Below, in pieces: positions 1-6,087 of a stretch of DNA of 51,659 nucleotides (position 1 is the stretch's first letter; each line of letters begins with the position of its first letter). The DNA is from Prevotella sp. UBA2809 (GTDB taxonomy: Bacteria > Bacteroidota > Bacteroidia > Bacteroidales > Bacteroidaceae), in assembly GCA_002351725.1 (NCBI GenBank), contig DEHD01000020.1, positions 1,399 to 53,057 of the forward strand, given 5' to 3'. The notes beneath the pieces are model-generated. The model saw only the letters and a program-made list of their open reading frames with translations. It did not search any database and was not told where the DNA came from. Both the position numbers and the translations under genes were made by a program.

Positions 1-96
1 ATGCGCGAGGCCGCCGAGGAGGCACGCGAGACGAATGCAGAAGCAACACAACGCTATTTCGAAGAACTGAGGCAGGCTGCCGCAAACATCAGATAG
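1..96 (+). CDS. 3' end of a small ORF upstream of a zeta-type toxin (possible antitoxin)
   Basis: An open frame runs from the window edge to a TAG at 94-96 and encodes about 31 charged, Glu/Ala-rich residues with a predicted helical character. The stop lies 2 bp before the ATG of the zeta-type kinase, so the two are almost certainly co-transcribed and translationally coupled. Small acidic proteins beside zeta toxins are usually their neutralising partners, so an antitoxin role is inferred from position only. The ATG at base 1 may be internal; the true start probably lies outside the window. Confidence 0.45.
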   Translation: MREAAEEARETNAEATQRYFEELRQAAANIR

Positions 97-98
97 CC

Positions 99-698
99 AT
101 GAGTCAGACCGAACACCGCCCCGTACTTATCGTGATTGCCGGCCCCAACGGGTCGGGCAAGACCACGATTACCTCGAAAATCCTCAAGCACGAATGGCTG
201 GAGAATGCTCTCTACATCAACCCTGACCAGGTAGCGCAGGACCGCTTTGGCGACTGGAACTCGCCCGAGGCCGTGTTACAGGCAGCACAGTTTTGCGAGG
301 AGCAGCGCGAGGCATGCTTGCAACAGGGCAAGAGTCTCATCTTCGAGACGGTGCTCTCTAGCGACGGCAAGGTTGACTTCATCCGCCGTGCACACGAGGC
401 TGGCTATTTTATCCGCCTGTTCTTCGTATCGACCAGCCACCCGTCAATTAACTCTTCGCGCATTGCAAAGCGTGTGATGAAGGGCGGTCATGACGTGCCG
501 ATTCCGAAAATTATCTCACGCTACAAAAAGTCGATACTCAACTGCAAGCGCGTGGCAGCTATTGCCGACCGCGTGTATGTATACGACAACTCCGTTGATG
601 ACGCCGAGGCTCGTCTGTTGTTCCGCATGACCGACGGCAAGCCGTTCAAGCGCTACACAGACGATATCCCCCTCTGGGCGCAGACCATCATTGATTAA
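99..698 (+). CDS. Zeta toxin family kinase-like protein
   Basis: A 199-residue P-loop protein. Walker A is GPNGSGKTT at residues 15-23, directly after a hydrophobic beta strand (LIVIA). It is followed by an INPD segment near residue 40, an IFET strand-end segment in the low 80s, and GGHDVP with a downstream RY pair, all typical of the zeta-toxin/AAA_33 group. Characterised zeta toxins phosphorylate UDP-activated amino sugars and so block wall synthesis; other members of this fold act on different substrates, so the substrate here is inferred. The start at 99 lies 2 bp after the preceding small ORF. The gene ends in a strong intrinsic terminator. A second, diverged paralogue follows at 1067. 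Confidence 0.8.
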   Translation: MSQTEHRPVLIVIAGPNGSGKTTITSKILKHEWLENALYINPDQVAQDRFGDWNSPEAVLQAAQFCEEQREACLQQGKSLIFETVLSSDGKVDFIRRAHEAGYFIRLFFVSTSHPSINSSRIAKRVMKGGHDVPIPKIISRYKKSILNCKRVAAIADRVYVYDNSVDDAEARLLFRMTDGKPFKRYTDDIPLWAQTIID

Positions 699-705
699 TA
701 GATAC

Positions 706-738
706 TCCCTCCGCACACTCCATGCGGAGGGATTTTTT
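706..738 (+). terminator. Intrinsic terminator of the first zeta cassette
   Basis: A 9-bp perfect stem, TCCCTCCGC pairing with GCGGAGGGA, has a 9-nt loop and is followed by a run of six T. It starts 7 bp after the zeta stop codon. Confidence 0.85.
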
Positions 739-902
739 ATGGGGCAGCGCCACATTAAGATAAGCCACGCCAGGGCTATGATGCCCAGGCGTACCTTGGT
801 GTAAAGAGCGACGAGGAGGAGCGGTTAAGTCTCCCTTACAAAGGGAGATTTAGAGGGTGGTGTTTCTTTTAGTTCTTTTCTTTGCGACAAAGAAAAGGAC
901 AG
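722..902. repeat. Direct repeat copy 1 (about 181 bp)
   Basis: This stretch is nearly identical to 1846-2027, differing by a few substitutions and one T in a homopolymer. It begins inside the right arm of the terminator. It contains two small inverted repeats (TCTCCCTT/AAGGGAGA and TTTTCTTTG/CAAAGAAAA). No open reading frame of note is visible in it. The two copies bracket the second toxin cassette. Confidence 0.9.
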
Positions 903-919
903 ATATCAGAAAAATTTTT

Positions 920-966
920 TATCTTTGCACTGCAAAAACGGTCGAATAGTTCGACTATTTTTGCAG
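920..966 (+). promoter_or_regulatory. -7 type promoter box followed at once by a 37-bp palindrome
   Basis: TATCTTTG at 920-927 matches the Bacteroidota -7 consensus. Bases 930-966 form an interrupted palindrome with outer arms CTGCAAAAA/TTTTTGCAG and inner arms TCGAA/TTCGA. A transcript from this box would begin almost inside the hairpin. No clear -33 element was found. It could be a short structured RNA, a regulator site or a remnant of a mobile element. The rest of the 699-1066 gap holds the repeat and the promoter of the next gene. Confidence 0.4.
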
Positions 967-1026
967 TAACAGGAAACCTTTAAACTACGTTCTTAGATAC
1001 TCACGCTCGAAAATTCTCAAATAATA

Positions 1027-1058
1027 TTTGGAATTTTGCTCACTTATTCGTATCTTTG
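1027..1058 (+). promoter_or_regulatory. Promoter of the second zeta cassette
   Basis: TTTGG at 1027-1031 (-33) and TATCTTTG at 1051-1058 (-7) are separated by 19 bp. The ATG of the kinase begins only 8 bp after the -7 box, so the transcript is predicted to have no leader or one of a few bases. Confidence 0.7.
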
Positions 1059-1066
1059 CCGCAGAA

Positions 1067-1648
1067 ATGGAGAATAAGCATTTATATATCATAAGTGGTT
1101 GCAATGGTGCAGGAAAGACAACAGCATCATATAGTGTGTTGCCTAAGATACTCCAGTGTCGTGAGTTCGTCAATGCAGATGAGATAGCCCGCGGACTGTC
1201 ACCGTTCAATCCTGAGAGCGTGGCGATTGAGGCAGGACGCCTGATGCTTAGCCGCATCGCTGAGCTGTTGCGCCGCAACGAAAGTTTCTCTATAGAGACA
1301 ACACTCGCCACTCGTTCCTACTTTAAACTAATTGAGAAAGCTCATCAGCAGGGATATGAAGTTACGTTACTTTTCTTCTGGCTGAAAACACCCGAGCAAG
1401 CTATTGAGCGCGTGGCCGAGAGAGTAAGCAAAGGTGGTCATAACATACCCCGCGATATTATCATCCGTCGCTACTACGAAGGCATTGATAACCTGTTCCG
1501 CATCTATATGCCGATTGTTGACACCTGGATATTAGTTGATAACAGTATCACCCCACGTAGTATCATTGCTACAGGCGGTATGAATCAGAAAATGATAATA
1601 AACAATGAAGTTGAATTTAAAAAGATAGAAGCGTATGTCAAGCACTGA
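1067..1648 (+). CDS. Zeta toxin family kinase-like protein (second copy)
   Basis: A 193-residue P-loop protein with Walker A GCNGAGKTT at residues 11-19, a VNADEIARG segment in place of the first toxin's INPD segment, an SIETTLA strand, and GGHNIPRDII with a following RRYYEG helix. The architecture matches the zeta-toxin fold, although identity to the upstream copy is modest, so this is not a recent duplication. I chose the start at 1067 because it places the Walker A strand normally and because the promoter -7 box occupies the upstream sequence. The last 14 bases overlap a 53-codon ORF in another frame. Substrate and toxicity are inferred from the family. Confidence 0.78.
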   Translation: MENKHLYIISGCNGAGKTTASYSVLPKILQCREFVNADEIARGLSPFNPESVAIEAGRLMLSRIAELLRRNESFSIETTLATRSYFKLIEKAHQQGYEVTLLFFWLKTPEQAIERVAERVSKGGHNIPRDIIIRRYYEGIDNLFRIYMPIVDTWILVDNSITPRSIIATGGMNQKMIINNEVEFKKIEAYVKH

Positions 1649-1796
1649 ACACAACCAGATGGTAGAGAAGATCACGCGTGGCTTGGAGATTGCCGAACGT
1701 GAGATGCTGGAGGAGAAGGCTCGTAACAATGAGGACGTCATCGTCTGTGGCGATGACAACGTGATACGCCACATCCCCGCAAAGAACTTCTTCTAA
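1635..1796 (+). CDS. 53-residue small protein overlapping the zeta gene, candidate antitoxin
   Basis: This ORF begins inside the 3' end of the kinase gene (ATG at 1635, kinase stop at 1646-1648) and ends in TAA at 1794-1796. The N-terminal two thirds are charged and predicted helical (KITRGLEIAEREMLEEKAR). The C-terminal end, VIVCGDDNVIRHIPAKNFF, looks like a small beta hairpin. The 14-bp overlap and the terminator 34 bp after its stop argue that it is real and co-translated. Its partner role is inferred from the overlap; the order toxin-then-partner is the reverse of the first cassette. Confidence 0.6.
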   Translation: MSSTEHNQMVEKITRGLEIAEREMLEEKARNNEDVIVCGDDNVIRHIPAKNFF

Positions 1797-1829
1797 GCGA
1801 TGTATTTTTAATCTAAGTCCATAAGATAA

Positions 1830-1863
1830 TCCCTTCGCAAAGCAAATGCGGAGGGATTTTTTT
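1830..1863 (+). terminator. Intrinsic terminator of the second zeta cassette
   Basis: TCCCTTCGC pairs with GCGGAGGGA (one G-T pair) around a 9-nt loop and is followed by seven T. It closely resembles the terminator at 706-738. Confidence 0.85.
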
Positions 1864-2027
1864 ATGGGGCAGCGCCCCATTAAGATAATCCACGCCAGGG
1901 CTATGATGCCCAGGCGTACCTTGGTGTAAAGAGCGACGAGGAGGAGCGGTTAAGTCTCCCTTACAAAGGGAGATTTAGAGGGTGGTGTTTCTTTTAGTTC
2001 TTTTCTTTGCGACAAAGAAAAGGACAG
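1846..2027. repeat. Direct repeat copy 2 (about 182 bp)
   Basis: Second copy of the repeat at 722-902, again starting in the terminator's right arm and ending just before a very GC-rich tract. The 1.1-kb interval between the copies holds exactly one toxin cassette. Confidence 0.9.
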
Positions 2028-2143
2028 TCTGGAGGGACCGGGGGGACCCTCCCCCCGGCGGAGCGCGGCGGCCGCGGCGAGTGGCAGAATTTACAAAAAC
2101 AGTGGCAGAATTTACAAAATCTTCACTTGCAGGTCAAAAACTC
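2028..2143. other. GC-rich hairpin tract and short direct repeats upstream of the surface-protein operon
   Basis: Bases 2038-2058 form a hairpin with arms CCGGGGGG/CCCCCCGG, inside a 50-bp tract that is almost entirely G+C. It is followed by two 18-base copies of GTGGCAGAATTTACAAAA at 2081 and 2102 (21-bp period), and by AAAATCTTC at 2116-2124, which pairs with GAAGATTTT at 2155-2163. I see no gene here. Confidence 0.7.
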
Positions 2144-2174
2144 TTGCAGGTTTCGAAGATTTTGTTTATATTTG
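2144..2174 (+). promoter_or_regulatory. Promoter of the secreted-protein operon
   Basis: TTG at 2144-2146 and TATATTTG at 2167-2174 are spaced by exactly 20 bp, the canonical Bacteroidota arrangement. The predicted start leaves a leader of roughly 95 nt before the ATG at 2278. The right arm of the AAAATCTTC inverted repeat lies between the two boxes, so a protein bound there would occlude polymerase. Confidence 0.75.
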
Positions 2175-2277
2175 TAGCCAAATTACTAATAACTATTATT
2201 GCAGCCAAGAAAACCACAAAACCAAAATGGTCGATTTCACAATGAATAATATATTAACAATCTAAATTATTAAGCTT

Positions 2278-3426
2278 ATGAATAAAAAGTTACTATTTTT
2301 GCTTGTATTGCTGCTGACGGCAACAACAGGCGCAGTGGCGCAGACCGAAACTCTGCTGACCACAATTACGGCAACAGCCAAAGAGCAAGCCAGCTACAGC
2401 ACGGCGAATGTGGCAACCGTTTCATTCAGTTATACTGCAGGAGGGAGCTCAGCATACCTCGCTAACTGGGGATGGTGGGGATACGGCTGGACGGCAACCG
2501 TCACCGCTGCCGAAGGATATACCATCACCAAATGTATATTCTATGACGATGCCAATCGTACAGCAACAGACAGCGAAGCTCCTTTCGTAGCCGAAACCAC
2601 GGAAGAGGATAAGACACCGAGAATAAATGGCACACCCATTGATGGTGGCAATTATCAAAGTAAGGGTTTAAAAAAGATTGAGGTGTATGGCTATGTTACG
2701 CCTACCGCCACACAGTACTCCGTCACTCTCGCCGAGGGCACCGAGGATGCTACTAACTGGACCATCTCGCCCGCCAAGGCTGCCGAGAGTTCTCCCGTCA
2801 CCGTCACGTACAAAGGCACGAAGAAGGTGAAGAGCGTCAAGGCCGTGAAGAAGGCGAAGGCCTACACACTGCTCTCTGCCGCCACAACATCTGACCAGGG
2901 CAAGGTGGTGTGCGCCGCAGGCCATCTGCACGACGCTAAGACTGCCGTTCCCGACGGCTGCACCGCCGTGGGCATCCTGGGCAAGGTGACGGAGACGGGC
3001 CACGGCCTGATTCTCTCCCTGAAGGACGCACCGCAGCAGAACTGGAACACCATCAACGGCTGGGCCTCTGCCTCTTACGCCGGCACCACGCTGAAAGTGC
3101 TGACTGATGCCGCCCGCGGCACCAACCTGACAAGCTACACCGCGCTGGGCGAGACCGCCGTGTCGAACTGGGCCGTGGCGCAGCAGAGCGACTATGTGGC
3201 GATATTCGAGAACCTCGGCTCGACGACTGGTACCATCAGCGACGGCAAGACTTACGACGGCAATGTGAATGCCTATATCACTGGCGTCGGCGGTACGGAA
3301 ATATTTGGCAAATGTTGGTCTGCTACGGAGGAGGGTGGCAACTACGCGCGCTACTTCCGCAGTAGTAATTGGAGCGTCGAAAATAAGTTGGAAAGCTTTA
3401 ATGTCAGGCCAGTCCTCGGCTTCTGA
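2278..3426 (+). CDS. Exported protein with a shared N-terminal module and a DUF1566-like C-terminus
   Basis: 382 residues. Residues 1-22 form a signal peptide ending AVAQ. Residues about 23-137 form a beta-rich module beginning TLLTTITAT and ending with a KIEVYG strand, shared with the products of 3485 and 4980. A short KGTKKVKSVKAVKK segment near 180-195 also recurs in those proteins. The C-terminal ~180 residues end in a WSATEEGGNYA...WSVENK...VRPVLGF pattern, which resembles the DUF1566/major-paralogous-domain type of C-type-lectin-like fold found in many Bacteroidales surface proteins. It is probably periplasmic or cell-surface located; its ligand is unknown. It is the first gene of a six-gene operon. 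Confidence 0.65.
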   Translation: MNKKLLFLLVLLLTATTGAVAQTETLLTTITATAKEQASYSTANVATVSFSYTAGGSSAYLANWGWWGYGWTATVTAAEGYTITKCIFYDDANRTATDSEAPFVAETTEEDKTPRINGTPIDGGNYQSKGLKKIEVYGYVTPTATQYSVTLAEGTEDATNWTISPAKAAESSPVTVTYKGTKKVKSVKAVKKAKAYTLLSAATTSDQGKVVCAAGHLHDAKTAVPDGCTAVGILGKVTETGHGLILSLKDAPQQNWNTINGWASASYAGTTLKVLTDAARGTNLTSYTALGETAVSNWAVAQQSDYVAIFENLGSTTGTISDGKTYDGNVNAYITGVGGTEIFGKCWSATEEGGNYARYFRSSNWSVENKLESFNVRPVLGF

Positions 3427-3441
3427 CCGCCCCTCTCGTGC

Positions 3442-3474
3442 GTATATAATATAAAAGGTATAAACAACATAAAG
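3442..3474 (+). promoter_or_regulatory. AT-rich pre-start element, copy 1
   Basis: TATATAATA followed by GGTATAAACAACATAAAG lies just upstream of the start at 3485. Near-copies precede the starts at 4980, 6088, 14868 and (minus strand) 33817. It looks like a conserved unstructured translation-initiation leader; function is inferred. Confidence 0.5.
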
Positions 3475-3484
3475 AAATACAATT

Positions 3485-4948
3485 ATGCAAAACATAAAGA
3501 AATATATTATGACGCTCGCGCTGCTACTCACGGCAGTCACGGGCGCGTGGGCCGACGAGACGCTGCTCTTGACGATTGAGAACAAAGATTACACGTCCTT
3601 CACGTACGGGAGCAAGACCTTCGACGACAAGGTCACCGTCACCTTCAGTGAAGAGGTTTACAACGACGGCGACCTGGATGGATGGTATGCTGGTTCAGCA
3701 TCTCTGATGACCGTGACTGGCACCAATGGCTACACCATCACCAGTTGCAAGTTCTACACAAATGAAGGCATCGCAGCGACTGGCTACACCGTTGTGGGAG
3801 AGAGCCCCTCGGTCTATCTATCTGGAGGGTATGTCTACACCGATGCTAGCAAATCATTGAGTATAGGCACAATAGGCATTACGAAGATCGAGGTCTACGG
3901 CGCAGCCGAGCCCACCGAGTGGTCGCTGACCCCCGACGCCGACAAGAAGGTGTGGACGCTCGCCAAGATGCCCGCCAGCAACGTCGAGCTGCAGGTGGAG
4001 TACTACGCCGAGAGCAACCTCTTCTTAGGTAAGGAGGCTCTGGCCGACAAGGCTAACATCGCCGTGACCGCTGGCGAGACCGCCGTTGATTTTGGCGACG
4101 ACGGCAAGTCTGCCAACACCGTCACCGAGGGCACCCCGATGACCGTCAAGTTCAACGGCACCAAGAAACTCCTCGGCGTGAAGGTGGAGGAGAAGAAGGC
4201 TGTAGACCCGGCAAACGCCTATCTGAAGTGGGATGCCGACCAGAAGAAGCTGGTGGCAACGGAGATTCCGGCAGAGGCTACCAAGGTGGAGAATTCTACC
4301 TCGTATGTCGAATGGTCAGGCACCTATGTGGTAGAAGGCAATGTCACTATCACTGGAAATATTACATTATCAGGTAATGTCAACCTGATTATCAAGGATG
4401 GTGCCACGTTGACTGCCAAAAAGATTATTGGTTATAATAATAATCTCAGCATTTATGGCCAAGCCAATCAGACAGGCCAATTGGTTGTTGATAACTCTGG
4501 TGATGATGCCATTACTAGCATGAAAACATTGGAAGTTCACAGCGCCAAGTTAACAGCGACTACTTCTTACAGCGATCGTGGCGCTTTCTGTTTAATAGGA
4601 ACATTTAACGTCTATGGCGGGTCGGTTGATGCCACAGCCACAGGCTCGCATGGTGGTTATGGAATATGGCTGGGTACAGATGGCTCTATGAACATCTACG
4701 GAGGCGAGGTCAAGGCCGTAGGTAAGGGAACTGGTAGTTATAGCTATGGAATTACGGCTAATAATTCATCAACCGTCACCGTCAATGGCGGCAAGCTGTG
4801 GGCTGAGAATGCTGATAAAAAAGCTCTTAGAGATGTCAACATCCAGAAGGGCGCAGGCTTCAGCGGCAAGATTGAGTACAGCTCGGACAAATCTACCTGG
4901 AGTGAAACAGTAGATGCTGACGCAAAATACGTAAGAGCAGGCTACTAA
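3485..4948 (+). CDS. Exported protein with shared N-terminal module and a beta-helix-like C-terminal half
   Basis: 487 residues with a signal peptide of about 23 residues ending TGAWA. The N-terminal module (to the KIEVYG strand near residue 140) is the same type as in the products of 2278 and 4980. A SANTVTEG...VKFNGTKKLLGVKVEE segment follows near residue 210-240. From about residue 270 the sequence turns into short repeated beta strands with N/G turns (NVTITGNITLSGNVNLIIKD, then LSIYG, FNVYGG, MNIYGG and VTVNGG strands), the pattern of a parallel beta-helix or solenoid. I see no catalytic motif. Probably a surface or periplasmic adhesin or glycan-binding protein; the role is not known. Confidence 0.6.
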   Translation: MQNIKKYIMTLALLLTAVTGAWADETLLLTIENKDYTSFTYGSKTFDDKVTVTFSEEVYNDGDLDGWYAGSASLMTVTGTNGYTITSCKFYTNEGIAATGYTVVGESPSVYLSGGYVYTDASKSLSIGTIGITKIEVYGAAEPTEWSLTPDADKKVWTLAKMPASNVELQVEYYAESNLFLGKEALADKANIAVTAGETAVDFGDDGKSANTVTEGTPMTVKFNGTKKLLGVKVEEKKAVDPANAYLKWDADQKKLVATEIPAEATKVENSTSYVEWSGTYVVEGNVTITGNITLSGNVNLIIKDGATLTAKKIIGYNNNLSIYGQANQTGQLVVDNSGDDAITSMKTLEVHSAKLTATTSYSDRGAFCLIGTFNVYGGSVDATATGSHGGYGIWLGTDGSMNIYGGEVKAVGKGTGSYSYGITANNSSTVTVNGGKLWAENADKKALRDVNIQKGAGFSGKIEYSSDKSTWSETVDADAKYVRAGY

Positions 4949-4977
4949 ATATATAATAAGGTATAAACAACATAAAG
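4949..4977 (+). promoter_or_regulatory. AT-rich pre-start element, copy 2
   Basis: An ATATATAATAA run followed by GGTATAAACAACATAAAG at 4960-4977 sits 2 bp before the ATG at 4980. The 18-base core is identical to copy 1. Confidence 0.5.
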
Positions 4978-4979
4978 AT

Positions 4980-6041
4980 ATGAACAATATGAGAAATAAA
5001 ATATTAATGACGCTCGCGCTGCTACTCACGGCAGTCACGGGCGCGTGGGCAGAGGAGGGAACACTGCTGACCACTATTACAGCCACAGACAAAGACTCCT
5101 ACAGTGAAACAACTCCAGGAGTCGTTACGGTTACACTTAGCAATGTGGCTGGTTACAGTTCCACGTATGGATGGCTATGGGGGGAAAAGTCTGGGCCTGG
5201 GTCAGTGACAGTTGAAGCGAAGGAAGGATACACAATCACCAGATGTGTGTTCAAACAGAGTGATAAAACTCCTGTCACGATTACTACATCACCATTTGCA
5301 ATCACTTTTGCTAATGGGAAATGTGAACAAAGTACTCATGATATAGATGGTGTCTCATCAATTGAGGTTTATGGCAATGCTCCCGCCCCCGCCATCGACG
5401 TGAAGTGGGACCCCGCAACCAAGACCGGCAACTTCGTGATGCCCGCCTACGACGTGGAGATTGCTCCCATCTACGCTCCTGTGGCTCAGTGGGCCAAAGT
5501 CGATAATGTGGATCAGCTGCCGACAGCCATTGAGGGCATCTACGCCGAGAGCACCGATGCTATCGTCAAGGCCGGTACCGTTGCTAAGATTGGCGAGACC
5601 GAGAACCCGCAGGGCACGCTGATGTATGCCGTCAGCACATCGGCCACCGAACAGCCTGCACTCACCGCCTTCAGCGCTACTCTGCCCACAGCCAAGGACA
5701 TCACCACTGCTGGCGACGTCTATGTGTGGTACTACATCAAGGGCGCCGACACCCCACAGGGTCAGGATCCCACTGCCGAGAACACCTTTAACGACAGTGA
5801 GATCTGCACTACACCGCTCACGGTGACTGTGCAGAACAATAAGTTCGACATCCAGTTCAAGGCCGCCAACGACAACACCATCGAGGCCGGCAAGGCTACC
5901 GTTACTGCAGGTGGCACAGCCGCCACCGTCACCGAGGGTAAGCTCGAGGGCGTGAAGATGGGCAGCGAGGTGAAGGTCAAAGCCAAGGAAGGCTACAAGT
6001 TCCGCAAGGTCGAGGTGAAGAAGACTTCGACGCCTAACTAA
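4980..6041 (+). CDS. Exported protein with shared N-terminal module
   Basis: 353 residues beginning MNNMRNKI with a signal peptide ending TGAWA near residue 25. Residues about 26-132 repeat the module seen in the two preceding genes (TLLTTITAT start, EGYTITRC strand, IEVYG end). A central region near 150-270 carries repeated alternating beta strands (TAFSATLPTAKDI, VYVWYYIKGADT). The C-terminus again ends with a VTEG...VKVKAKEGYKFRKVEVKK segment like those in the neighbours. There is no recognisable enzyme motif. It lies within the six-gene operon, 31 bp after the previous stop. Export is clear; function is unknown. Confidence 0.6.
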   Translation: MNNMRNKILMTLALLLTAVTGAWAEEGTLLTTITATDKDSYSETTPGVVTVTLSNVAGYSSTYGWLWGEKSGPGSVTVEAKEGYTITRCVFKQSDKTPVTITTSPFAITFANGKCEQSTHDIDGVSSIEVYGNAPAPAIDVKWDPATKTGNFVMPAYDVEIAPIYAPVAQWAKVDNVDQLPTAIEGIYAESTDAIVKAGTVAKIGETENPQGTLMYAVSTSATEQPALTAFSATLPTAKDITTAGDVYVWYYIKGADTPQGQDPTAENTFNDSEICTTPLTVTVQNNKFDIQFKAANDNTIEAGKATVTAGGTAATVTEGKLEGVKMGSEVKVKAKEGYKFRKVEVKKTSTPN

Positions 6042-6055
6042 CCCCCTCGCGAATG

Positions 6056-6084
6056 TATATATATAAATGTATAAACAACATAAA
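6056..6084 (+). promoter_or_regulatory. AT-rich pre-start element, copy 3
   Basis: A TATATATATA run followed by TGTATAAACAACATAAAA. An in-frame ATG inside this element (6067) is best discounted: the homologous leader before 4980 is non-coding and the conserved MNNMRNKI start corresponds to 6088. Confidence 0.5.
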
Positions 6085-6087
6085 ACA

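Noticed and set aside
722..2027. Insertion sequence or transposon flanked by direct repeats
   Set aside because: The direct repeats lack terminal inverted repeats and target duplications, and no transposase is encoded between them.
3280..3426. Variable region of a diversity-generating retroelement
   Set aside because: The lectin-like end invites the idea, but there is no reverse transcriptase, template repeat or adenine-biased repeat pair in the window.
2668..3585. 305-codon minus-strand frame, and a similar one at 5358-6275
   Set aside because: Both are antisense to GC-rich repetitive surface-protein genes with signal peptides. Their translations show no motif and they would cross two opposing genes.
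6067..6087. Start codon at 6067 for the beta-helix protein
   Set aside because: This ATG lies inside the repeated AT-rich leader; the ATG at 6088 matches the MNNMRNKI start of the preceding paralogue.
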